Shown one piece after another: positions 57,121-64,000 of a stretch of DNA of 64,000 bases. The stretch lies in assembly GCA_934635045.1 (NCBI GenBank), contig CAKTZA010000001.1, forward strand, positions 112,841-176,840. Reading direction: 5' to 3'. Numbering within the stretch: position 1 is the first letter of the stretch; each line of letters starts with the position of its first letter. Below the pieces are notes generated by a model that searched no databases, was not told the DNA's origin, and worked only from the letters and a program-made list of their open reading frames with translations. The position numbers were made by a program, and so were the translations under genes. Source of the DNA: an uncultured Kiritimatiellota bacterium. GTDB lineage: Bacteria; Verrucomicrobiota; Kiritimatiellia; RFP12; UBA1067.

Positions 57121-57312
57121 GAAGGAAGAAGGAAGAAGGAAGAGGGAAAAGGAAAAAGGAAGAAGGAAGATAAAGTAAGGAAGGAGAAAGTTATGATTTT
57201 GTCGATTGTCAGAAGATTCGTTCAAACAGTTGTCCATCCACAACAAGAAGTCCCCCACCGCACTTCTTCTGTCCGCACTTCTTCCTTCTTCCTTCTTCCT
57301 TCTTCCTTTTCC
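57118..57312. repeat. Family B element before and into the GspI-like gene
   Basis: Purine arm 57118-57190, centre with TTATGATTTTGTCGATTG at 57191, core CCCCCACCGCACTTC, pyrimidine arm to 57312. An extra CCGCACTTC indicates a partial internal duplication. Confidence 0.9.
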
Positions 57313-57858
57313 CGTTCCCTCTCCCCCGCCTTCACCCTCATCGAAGTCAATCTCGCCATGCTGATCATGGCGGGGGGAATCCTCTCGGTCGTCGGGCTCT
57401 ACGCGCTTGGCTTTCGCGAAAACCGCCAGGGCCGCGAGGACGTCGCGGCGGCGGCCTATGCCGATGCCGTCATCTCGCCGCTCGTGCTGGCGATCTCCTC
57501 CACGAACGTGACGTGGAGCAACTTCAAGAAGGAGTTCTACTATCCGAGCGCAAACGGCTGGCGCGACTATCTGGACGGCAACGGCATCGTCTCGACAGAT
57601 CCGCAGTCGAAGGGCGCCGGCGCCTATTCCCGCGTGCGCGGCTGGCTGGGGAACATCGGCAGCGATCTCGATCTCGCGTTCCCGGACGCGGCGCGTCCGA
57701 CAAGTCCGAAGATGAGCTGTGCCGTCGTCGTCATGCACGCGGCGAATTCGGCCGTTGCGACAGTCGGCTTCAGGGCCGTCGATTCAAACAACTACAAGAC
57801 GCTTCTCGGCATGCCGCTCTTCTTCACGGAAGTGCGGTTTCAGGGGGTGAGTGAGTGA
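57193..57858 (+). CDS. GspI/PilV-like pseudopilin with a repeat-derived 46-residue leader
   Basis: A 221-residue prepilin. FTLIEVNLAMLIMAGGILSV after Ala46 is typical of GspI/PilV, where EVNLAM replaces ELLVVI. The leader MILSIVRRFVQTVVHPQQEV and following PHRTSSVRTSSFFLLPSS comes from a family B repeat, closely matching the leader at 54976. It overlaps the next gene by 4 bases (ATGA). Confidence 0.85.
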   Translation: MILSIVRRFVQTVVHPQQEVPHRTSSVRTSSFFLLPSSFSRSLSPAFTLIEVNLAMLIMAGGILSVVGLYALGFRENRQGREDVAAAAYADAVISPLVLAISSTNVTWSNFKKEFYYPSANGWRDYLDGNGIVSTDPQSKGAGAYSRVRGWLGNIGSDLDLAFPDAARPTSPKMSCAVVVMHAANSAVATVGFRAVDSNNYKTLLGMPLFFTEVRFQGVSE

Positions 57859-58352
57859 TGAAGAAAGGTTTTACCATTATCGAGCTCATGGTTGCGAGCC
57901 TGTTGCTCGGCATCCTGATGACGATCCTGACGATGGTCTTCAACCAGTCGTCGATCTCGTGGCGCACGGGCATGGCGGGCTTGGTCGACATGGGGAAGAT
58001 CCGTGCGGGCCTCGCCGAAGTGCGCGAAGAGGCGGACAACGCCTTCGTCAGCAACGACAGGCTCTATCGAATCACGGGGCTTTGGGACAAGAACGGCAAC
58101 TTGCGCAACCGCGCGTGCGACGCGCCCGGTTCGACTGACGAGACCGAAAACTACCCGGAGTTCCTTCAGGCGCGCTTTGGCAAGAGCGGCTGGTCGAACT
58201 ACCGGCCCGCGACGTACAACCTGTCCTCGTTTTCGCTTTCGGGCACCGCGCGGTCGGTGCCGACGTACACGGTCAACGTGAAGAGCGCGGGCCCGAACAT
58301 GAAGTATAACGACTGGGATGACATTTGGAGCTTTCCCGATGACTTCGAATAA
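57855..58352 (+). CDS. GspJ/PilW-like pseudopilin
   Basis: A 165-residue prepilin: MMKKG then FTIIELMVASLLLGILMTIL, with the ELMVAS...LL form of GspJ/PilW, then FNQSSISWRTGMAGLVDMGK and VREEADNAF. It overlaps both neighbours, so it is translationally coupled. GspH, I, J and K proteins form the pseudopilus tip, and this gene lies in that conserved order. Confidence 0.85.
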   Translation: MMKKGFTIIELMVASLLLGILMTILTMVFNQSSISWRTGMAGLVDMGKIRAGLAEVREEADNAFVSNDRLYRITGLWDKNGNLRNRACDAPGSTDETENYPEFLQARFGKSGWSNYRPATYNLSSFSLSGTARSVPTYTVNVKSAGPNMKYNDWDDIWSFPDDFE

Positions 58353-58800
58353 CAACAGGGGCTTTACGCTGATCGAGCTGCTGGTCGTGGTCGCGATGAT
58401 CGCGATCCTGATCGGCGCGATGACGACATCCGTCGCGGCGGCGCGCGAACGCGCGAAGATCCAGCGCGCGACGAGCGAGGTGAAGATCCTCTCGCAGGCG
58501 ATTCTCGCATACGAGAACTACGCGCGCGGCGGCGATTTCAAGCTTGAGGAGAAGAACGACGTCGATGCCGATTCGAGTTCGCTCGGCTTTCTCCTCGGCG
58601 CGGCGGCAGTCGATTCCGGCGCCAAGATGCCGGTGCTGCTGATGGCGCAGCTCCGGGACGGCGGAAAGATGCTCGACCCGTGGGGCATGCCGTATCGGGT
58701 GCGCATCAAGGAGGGGACCATTCCGTCGGCCTCGCAAGTCCAGCTCAGAACCGGCTACTGCCTGCCGAACTACTATCGGGTGTCGGAGGGTGAGAGGTAG
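58339..58800 (+). CDS. GspG-like pseudopilin
   Basis: A 153-residue prepilin starting MTSNNNRG then FTLIELLVVVAMIAILIGAM. The GspG-type second part follows (ARERAKIQRATSEVKILSQA, LDPWGMPYRVRI). The LDPWGxPY motif is the hallmark of GspG major pseudopilins, so this is the best candidate for the rod subunit. The ATG at 58339 lies 8 bases after TTTGGAG inside the preceding gene. A family B array begins at its stop codon. Confidence 0.88.
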   Translation: MTSNNNRGFTLIELLVVVAMIAILIGAMTTSVAAARERAKIQRATSEVKILSQAILAYENYARGGDFKLEEKNDVDADSSSLGFLLGAAAVDSGAKMPVLLMAQLRDGGKMLDPWGMPYRVRIKEGTIPSASQVQLRTGYCLPNYYRVSEGER

Positions 58801-58901
58801 GGAGAAGGAAGAGGGAAAAAGGAAGAGGGAAGAGGGAAAAAGGAAGAAGTGTGGAGGATAACCTTCTTTGTGAGGGATAAGGCAAAAAGTAGGGAAGAGG
58901 T
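58800..58901. repeat. Family B left flank of the four-helix-bundle gene
   Basis: Purine tracts (GGAAGAGGGAAAAAGGAAGA) followed by GTGTGGAGGATAACCTTC and TTTGTGAGGG. This is the inverse of the flank at 59272-59418. A second AGGGAAGAGGTGTGG supplies the ribosome-binding site and GTG start of the next gene. Confidence 0.9.
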
Positions 58902-59264
58902 GTGGCGAGAAATCTTTTAGTTGAGAAGTCAAAAGCCTTTGCGCTTCAAATCGTGAGGGCGCATCGACATTTGCAGGATAAAGGCGAGCGGGTATTGTCC
59001 AAGCAACTTCTTCGAGCCGGAACGTCCATCGGGGCAAACATTGCTGAGGGGCAGTACGCGCAATCTAAAGCCGATTTCTTAACTAAGTATACGATTGCGT
59101 TGAAAGAAGCTTCTGAATCAATGTATTGGATTGACCTTCTGCGCGAATCTGATTATCTGTCCGCTTTCGGGCCCTTACAATCTCTCGAACTTGACTGTCA
59201 GGAACTCATTAGATTACTTGCGGCTTCGATCAAGAAGCTGAAAGGCATGACAAGAGATGAATAA
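58902..59264 (+). CDS. Four-helix-bundle protein (S23/IVS-encoded, avd-like family)
   Basis: A 120-residue helical protein. LVEKSKAFALQIVRAHRHLQ, VLSKQLLRAGTSIGANIAEG, DFLTKYTIALKEASESMYWI and LECQ-type C-terminal helix (LELDCQELIRLLAASIKKLK) match the four-helix bundle proteins first found in 23S rRNA intervening sequences and related to the Avd subunit of diversity-generating retroelements. They bind nucleic acid as pentamers. It is not pilin-related, is bracketed by inverted family B repeats, and starts (GTG) inside a repeat. It overlaps the next gene by 8 bases. Confidence 0.9.
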   Translation: MARNLLVEKSKAFALQIVRAHRHLQDKGERVLSKQLLRAGTSIGANIAEGQYAQSKADFLTKYTIALKEASESMYWIDLLRESDYLSAFGPLQSLELDCQELIRLLAASIKKLKGMTRDE

Positions 59265-62200
59265 CATCCGCACTTCTTCCTTCCCCCTTCTTCCTTCTTC
59301 CTTCACAAGGAAGTTTTCCCTCCACACTTCTTCCTTCTTCCTTCTTCCTTCTTCCCTCACAAAGAAGGTTTCCCACCATACTTTTTCCTTTTTCCTTCTT
59401 CCCTCTTCCTTAAACAAAGGCGTTCGGCGTGGCTCCGCCCTCCTCGTCGTCCTTGGCATGGTGGCGTTCATGGTCGTCTCGGCCGTGGCGTTCGCGGCGT
59501 GGATGCGCGCGTCGCGCCTGCCGAACTCGTTCCTGCGCCGCTCGTCGGCAAGCCGCCTGCTCGCGAAGGCGGCCGTCGCCGCCGCGATCGACCAGATCGA
59601 CGCGGCGATCGGCAACAACCCCCATCCGGGCATTGGACAGGAGCCGCCGCGCCCGAACGCGGGGATCACGACGTCCGGCTCGACGGGCACGCAGGACACG
59701 CGCACGCGCAACCACTGGCGGGGGCGCGTCTACATCGGCACGAACCAGCTGCACCAGACGAGCGAGACCGTCTCGCCGCTCTGCGTCGAGGCGCTCGCGT
59801 ACATTCCGCCGCCGCTCGTGAACGAGGCGCGCTACTATTCGCGGCGGTCGGACGCCGCGATCTGGCGTCGGCTCGGCTTCGACTCCGGCCGCTACGCCTT
59901 CTGCGCGATCGACGTGTCGGACTACTTCGACGTGAATGCGCTCGCGGCGAACGTCGGGCGCGGTGCCTCGCCCGCGACGCGCGTCTCGCTCGCCTACCTC
60001 TGCGAGAACGCGGCGCACACGGACTATGACACGCAGCCGAGCGCGTGGGATACGTTCATGAAGAACTTCCGCGCGACGTCCGCCGCCGAGGCGGAGATCG
60101 ACGCGGGCGGACAGTCGTCGGGCGGCGGTGCGGCGCCAAGCGCCAATCTCGTGCCGCTCATTTCGGTCGCCGACCTCAACTTGGCGCTCTGGGACCAGAA
60201 GCCGGGCGACTTCACGAGCTACTTCTGCCAGTACTTCGGCGGCACGGGCGGCAGCGGCAGTTTCTACGGCGGCGTCACGGCCGACAGCGCGGCGGGCGAG
60301 AAGGTCAAGCGCATGACGTTCGTGACGGACGGCTATTTCCCGCCGTCGTCCGAAACTGCGCAGGCGGACGGAGACGACAACCGTGACTTTGACCTCGCCG
60401 ACGATGCGTACCAGCCGTTCTCGCGCAGCCACCTCAAGACCGCGGGGACGCGGCTGGTGTCCGTCTTGCAGTATGCCGGCACGAAGACCTTTACGCGTCT
60501 CGCCAAGGGGTTGAGCCGCATGGGCGTCGCCTTGCTCTGGGACTATCTCGACGTCGACAACGTGCCGCTGTCGCTGGCGATGCCCTCGGTCGAGCGCGTC
60601 CCGATGGTCGTCGGCGTGAACCACAAGCTCAACGGCACGATCAAGATTTCCGGGACGGTCACGACGAAGGGCAACCCGGCGGAAGACGCCTATGCGTACA
60701 AGAAGGACGAGAAGCCGCCGACGACGGCGGCGCCCGGCTCGCGCACGGTCGCGTTGGTGAAGACGTTCACGCTCGATCTGCCGTCTTTCCGGGCCGGCGT
60801 CTTTCCGGGCGTCGTCGAGGCGACGGTCGCCTATCCGTTCCGCCGCGGCATCGACACGGACGGCCCTGGCGACTTCAAGCTCGACGGGCATCTCGCGCTG
60901 TTCTTCGCGTCGGGCACGATGGGCCTCCGGGCGTCGAACGCGACCGCCCTGCGGCTGAACGGCGGGCAGGACCTCATCGACGAGACGTCCGTGAAGGATG
61001 GTAGTGGCGTGTTCCACTTCAATCTCGGCGAGCAGGGCCTCGTCTTCTCGCAGGTGGCGAAGAAGGAGGATGCCGTCAAGAAGGTGCAGCTGGTCGCGCA
61101 GGAGAACGGGGATCTTAACACGCAGCTGAGCAATCCGATGCTGACGGTCGTCTACGTCTGGGAGCAGACGGCGCCGAAGCTCGACCCGAATCTACCGGTC
61201 ACCACGCCGACGTGGTCGCCCGCCGAGCCGCCGGACGGATCGATCACCGCCGCCGCGTCCGGCTTCGGCGATCTGGGCGAAGTGAAGACGCACTGCAGCA
61301 TCCCCGCCGTGACGGCCGCAGGCGAGGTTGACACGAACTTTTCGGACGACGCGAAGCTGGCCGCCTACCTGAACGGTTCGCAGGAAACGACCTTCACGCT
61401 GCACGCCGCGACGTGGCTGAGGGTTCGGAACGGCGACGGCAAGACGGTCGATCTCGTGCCGGCGCATTTCGCGGACGACGCCGCGTTCAACTCGGTCAAC
61501 AACAACGAGCTGTCCGGCATCCTGGGCGACACGTGCGGCGCGGACTTCCCGCTGATGCGCTTTGCCGGCGCGAGCTTCAGGTTCTCGCTGGATGCCCTGG
61601 GAAGCGTCAATGCGGCCTTCGGCTTTGCGCCGGCCGGCGTGATGTGCGCCGACCCGCGCTGGAACTGGGCGCCGGAGCACTGGTGGCAGACGACGGATGC
61701 CGTGACCGAGACGTCGTGGCTGGCGGACTGCCAGGTCGGCGCCCGGGCGGGGTCGGTCGTGCGCGATTCCGACATCTTCATGGCGACGAGCGACGCGGGC
61801 TACATGCAGTCGGTCTACGAGCTCGCGATGCTGCCGCGCCTCACCGACAACTTGGCGGCGCACAACGGCAGCGAGCTGTGGGGCGACATGGGGGCTCTTT
61901 CGCCGGCGCTGACGGACTGGCCGACCTCGTTCGGGGACACGCGCAACCAGAACCTCATGTGGCGCACGTACTGTCCGTACAAGCGCACGGGCGCCTCGCG
62001 CGACAACTTCGAGAACGTGGGCGTGGGCGGCAACACGGGGCGCATCGTCTGCGAGGGCGGCGGCACGAAGATCAACCCGTATTCCGACTCGACGAACGTC
62101 GTGATGGCGGCGTTCGCGAACACGCCGACGGACTGGTGGACGGCGGCGGCACAGGCGGAATCGGACGTCGGCGTGGAGCCGAGCGTCCGAAAGAACGCGA

Positions 62201-62670
62201 GGGACTTCAACAGGAAGTATGCGTTCAGCGCAATGGCGAGTTCGGAGGTCTCGAAGTTCGCGTGGGCCGACCTTCAGCAGATCGCCATGAACTACATTCA
62301 GAAGGTTCACGCAAGCAATGACGCGAGCGTCGACTGGGAGGCGTGCTTCGACGACCTCGACTGGGACGGCGAGAACAGCGAGTTCTGCGGCCTCGACACG
62401 CTCGCCTTGAATCAGGGCGACCCGAAGCTGTCGGACGTCGACCGGCGGTTCCTCTACGGCTTCTGGCGCGAGTGCTTCGCCGCGCGGCAGCAGCTGTTCC
62501 TCGTGTTCGTGCGCGCCGAGCCGCAGATGCTGGGCGGCGGCGCGACGCAGCAGGTCCCGCCGCAGCTCGGCGTGCGCGCGATGGCCCTCGTCTGGCGCGA
62601 TCCGGCGGCGACCTCCGACGACCGAAACCCGCATCGGACACGAGTGCTGTTCTATCGGCAGTTTGACTGA
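59257..62670 (+). CDS. Large GspK/PilX-like pseudopilin with a repeat-derived leader
   Basis: A 1137-residue protein. After 59 residues encoded by the family B flank (MNNIRTSSFPLLPSSF, then two SFFLLPSSL units) comes GVRRG then SALLVVLGMVAFMVVSAVAF, a GspK/PilX-type prepilin helix with Gly-Ser at the cleavage site and no Glu5, as in GspK. The rest is a very large soluble domain with little resemblance to GspK (about 300 residues). GspK proteins cap the pseudopilus. No other start lies near the pilin helix, so the leader must begin at 59257 or in a lost original start. Confidence 0.75.
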   Translation: MNNIRTSSFPLLPSSFTRKFSLHTSSFFLLPSSLTKKVSHHTFSFFLLPSSLNKGVRRGSALLVVLGMVAFMVVSAVAFAAWMRASRLPNSFLRRSSASRLLAKAAVAAAIDQIDAAIGNNPHPGIGQEPPRPNAGITTSGSTGTQDTRTRNHWRGRVYIGTNQLHQTSETVSPLCVEALAYIPPPLVNEARYYSRRSDAAIWRRLGFDSGRYAFCAIDVSDYFDVNALAANVGRGASPATRVSLAYLCENAAHTDYDTQPSAWDTFMKNFRATSAAEAEIDAGGQSSGGGAAPSANLVPLISVADLNLALWDQKPGDFTSYFCQYFGGTGGSGSFYGGVTADSAAGEKVKRMTFVTDGYFPPSSETAQADGDDNRDFDLADDAYQPFSRSHLKTAGTRLVSVLQYAGTKTFTRLAKGLSRMGVALLWDYLDVDNVPLSLAMPSVERVPMVVGVNHKLNGTIKISGTVTTKGNPAEDAYAYKKDEKPPTTAAPGSRTVALVKTFTLDLPSFRAGVFPGVVEATVAYPFRRGIDTDGPGDFKLDGHLALFFASGTMGLRASNATALRLNGGQDLIDETSVKDGSGVFHFNLGEQGLVFSQVAKKEDAVKKVQLVAQENGDLNTQLSNPMLTVVYVWEQTAPKLDPNLPVTTPTWSPAEPPDGSITAAASGFGDLGEVKTHCSIPAVTAAGEVDTNFSDDAKLAAYLNGSQETTFTLHAATWLRVRNGDGKTVDLVPAHFADDAAFNSVNNNELSGILGDTCGADFPLMRFAGASFRFSLDALGSVNAAFGFAPAGVMCADPRWNWAPEHWWQTTDAVTETSWLADCQVGARAGSVVRDSDIFMATSDAGYMQSVYELAMLPRLTDNLAAHNGSELWGDMGALSPALTDWPTSFGDTRNQNLMWRTYCPYKRTGASRDNFENVGVGGNTGRIVCEGGGTKINPYSDSTNVVMAAFANTPTDWWTAAAQAESDVGVEPSVRKNARDFNRKYAFSAMASSEVSKFAWADLQQIAMNYIQKVHASNDASVDWEACFDDLDWDGENSEFCGLDTLALNQGDPKLSDVDRRFLYGFWRECFAARQQLFLVFVRAEPQMLGGGATQQVPPQLGVRAMALVWRDPAATSDDRNPHRTRVLFYRQFD
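59272..59418. repeat. Family B right flank, two tandem units
   Basis: Units of about 64 bases: pyrimidine tract, CACAAGGAAGTTTTCCCTCC, ACACTTC, then again with CACAAAGAAGGTTTCCCACC. They are translated as the first part of the following large prepilin-like protein. Confidence 0.9.
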
Positions 62671-62924
62671 AAAGGAAAAAGTAAGAAGTAAGAAGGAAGA
62701 AGGAAAGTAAGAAGGAAAAAGTAAGGAAGTGAGGAAAGATATGATTTTGCCAATTGTCAGAAGATTCGCTCAAACAGTTGTCCAGCCACAACAAGAAGTT
62801 ACCCACCACACTTCTTCCTTCTTCCCTCTTCCTTCTTCCTTTCCCTCTTCTTCCTCTCCCTCTCCTCGTCCCTCTTCCTTCTTCCTTCTTCCTTCTTCCT
62901 TTTCCTCTCCCCTCTCCCCCGCCT
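62670..62924. repeat. Family B element before and into the last prepilin gene
   Basis: Purine arm 62670-62738, centre TATGATTTTGCCAATTGTCA at 62740, core GTTACCCACCACACTTC, then a long pyrimidine arm to 62924. It matches the elements at 54877 and 57118. Confidence 0.9.
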
Positions 62925-63862
62925 TCACCCTCATCGAACTGCTCGTCGTCATTGCCATCATCGGCATCTTGGCGGGGGTGATTCTCGCGAGCTTCTCGGG
63001 CGGGAGCGAGGCGGCGCGGACGGCGCGCTGCCTCACGAACATGAAGAACCTCGCGAGCGCATGCCAGAGCTACGGGGCCGACACGGGGATGTATCCGCTC
63101 GCCGGCTCGGTCGAGTACATGCAGATCGACCGCGCGTCACGCGGCGCGCGCGGCATCCGTCCGACGTACCGCGAGCATCCGGGCTGGATCAGCTGGAACT
63201 CGGCCGGCGCCTATCGGAACGGCGCGGCGGCGCACGTCGCGAGTTCGGGGTGGATGCTCTCGACCTACGCGACGGACGACGACCAGATGCTCTACTGCCT
63301 GACGAACGGCGCGCTGTGGAAGTACGTCGCCGGCAACCGCGAGACGTATGTCTGCCCGGCGCACCGCATCAAGACGGGCGGCGGCACGAAGATCGGCTGG
63401 AGCTACCTGATGAACGCCTACTTCGGCTGGGATGCGTCCGAGGGCTCGTCCGCCCAGAGCGCGAGCACGCCGGGCATCGGCTATTCGAGCCTGGCGAACG
63501 CCGACAAGATCCTGCTCTTCTCGGAGATTCCGTTCGACGGCGCGGTCGGCTCGTGGCAGCCGGAGGGCGAGGGCGCGGGAAGGGACTGCGACTGCGTGCT
63601 GCAGTACGACACGACGGTGACGGCGCGCATGGGCGGAAACGGACGGAACACCGATGGCGCGGGGAGCGAGAACATCGGCTTTAACCACAAGAACGGCAAG
63701 CAGACGTGCGCGAACGTCGTCTTTGCGGACGGCCACGTCGAGAAGATCCGCCTGCCGCGCGACGGGCTGAGCGATTCGCAGCTGCGCGAACTGACGGCGT
63801 GGCTCTGCAAGGGCGTGGACGTCTCGTTCAACGGCAGCCAGTACCTGAAGAACGACAATTGA
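62741..63862 (+). CDS. H-X9-DG-type (DUF1559-like) prepilin with a 61-residue repeat-derived leader
   Basis: A 373-residue prepilin. FTLIELLVVIAIIGILAGVI after Ala61, then NMKNLASACQSYGADTGMYP. The C-terminal GFNHKNGKQTCANVVFADGH is the H-X9-DG motif of a prepilin family expanded in Planctomycetota, Lentisphaerota and relatives. The leader MILPIVRRFAQTVVQPQQEV comes from a family B repeat, near-identical to two other leaders here. ATG 62741 follows AGGAAAG closely; a GTG at 62729 is also possible. It is the last gene of the run. Confidence 0.85.
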   Translation: MILPIVRRFAQTVVQPQQEVTHHTSSFFPLPSSFPSSSSPSPRPSSFFLLPSSFSSPLSPAFTLIELLVVIAIIGILAGVILASFSGGSEAARTARCLTNMKNLASACQSYGADTGMYPLAGSVEYMQIDRASRGARGIRPTYREHPGWISWNSAGAYRNGAAAHVASSGWMLSTYATDDDQMLYCLTNGALWKYVAGNRETYVCPAHRIKTGGGTKIGWSYLMNAYFGWDASEGSSAQSASTPGIGYSSLANADKILLFSEIPFDGAVGSWQPEGEGAGRDCDCVLQYDTTVTARMGGNGRNTDGAGSENIGFNHKNGKQTCANVVFADGHVEKIRLPRDGLSDSQLRELTAWLCKGVDVSFNGSQYLKNDN

Positions 63863-63957
63863 GGCGTCGCCGCCGGGCGCAAGGCACTTATATTTCATAA
63901 AACATGTTTCATCATTTGTGCCATGCTGGATTATCCCCGGTTTTTGACCCCTAAAAT

Positions 63958-63997
63958 CGACCGCACCCAATAGAATCAGGGGTGCGGTCGTGTTTTT
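63958..63997 (+). terminator. Rho-independent terminator
   Basis: An 11-bp stem CGACCGCACCC/GGGTGCGGTCG with an 11-base loop, followed by TGTTTTTG. It is about 95 bases after the last prepilin stop and probably ends the operon. The sequence between 63863 and 63957 shows no gene. Confidence 0.85.
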
Positions 63998-64000
63998 GTG

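Larger units (their letters stand above)
58800..59418 (+). mobile_element. Candidate mobile cassette: four-helix-bundle gene between inverted family B repeats
   Basis: The four-helix-bundle gene is bounded on the left by purine arms with GTGTGGAGG and on the right by CCTCCACACTTC with pyrimidine arms, that is, the same sequence inverted. The cassette interrupts an otherwise contiguous pseudopilin operon. No transposase, integrase or reverse transcriptase is inside. Mobility is an inference. Confidence 0.5.

Noticed and set aside
59272..59418. Possible CRISPR array in the regular pyrimidine repeats
   Set aside because: The units are simple-sequence tracts with a shared core and no unique spacers. 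No cas genes are present.

Overview
The window looks like chromosomal DNA from a GC-rich, Gram-negative member of the PVC superphylum, most likely a Kiritimatiellota or Lentisphaerota-type organism. This is inferred from gene content: many prepilin-like proteins including an H-X9-DG type one, an alginate-export-type porin, MlaFD-like lipid transport, large secreted proteins and abundant dispersed repeats. No marker gene here settles the taxon. dnaA, dnaN, mnmG (gidA) and two perfect ParB-type parS palindromes place the window at or close to the replication origin. Coding strand agrees: nearly everything left of about 51.1 kb is on the minus strand and everything right of 51.3 kb is on the plus strand, as expected for replichores diverging from about 51.1-51.3 kb.

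Layout. 0-11 kb is an eroded accessory region: a secreted protein cut by the window edge, a DUF4153 membrane protein, a PIN-domain toxin-antitoxin pair, a MATE transporter pseudogene, a marR-cupin operon with its operator inside the promoter, a QueD-like enzyme, a headless surface-protein fragment, and a hipBA locus with intact hipB and operators but dead hipA. 10-25 kb is mostly housekeeping: a DUF45 peptidase, mlaD/mlaF, a transglycosylase-like protein, purB, an amino-acid ABC permease with two tandem binding proteins, two NhaC antiporters flanking tRNA-Leu(UAG), dnaJ, grpE, argG and a porin. 25-30 kb is a phosphate regulon (pstS divergent from pstC-pstA, then pstB-phoU) with three near-identical triple 11-bp Pho boxes. 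30-43 kb holds two HMA_2 proteins, rsmB, a UDP-sugar pyrophosphorylase, a DMT transporter, rdgB, a chagasin-like inhibitor, a D-aminoacylase-like amidohydrolase, two MFS transporters, a tandem SGNH hydrolase and a UPF0210-ACT pair. 43-51 kb is the origin region. 51-64 kb carries a metalloenzyme, a ROK-like kinase and a long run of pseudopilin genes.

The most unusual content is three unrelated dispersed repeat families. Family A is a palindrome of CACGGAGRCACGGAG-type arms. Family B is an inverted GGAAGA/TCTTCC purine-pyrimidine element with a GTGTGG core. Family C is an ATTCGATNATTCGA tandem repeat. All three occur inside reading frames without breaking them: A in mnmG (two places), C in rsmB and an amidohydrolase, B in an MFS loop. 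They also sit at stop codons. Family B supplies the ribosome-binding site, start codon and a long leader for three prepilin genes, and it brackets in inverted orientation a four-helix-bundle (S23/avd-like) gene inserted in the pseudopilin operon. That bracketed gene is the best candidate for an undescribed mobile element.

Several genes (marR, purB, mnmG, pstC, pstB, the DUF45 peptidase and the metalloenzyme) have a -10 box 6-9 bases before the start codon, which predicts leaderless mRNAs.
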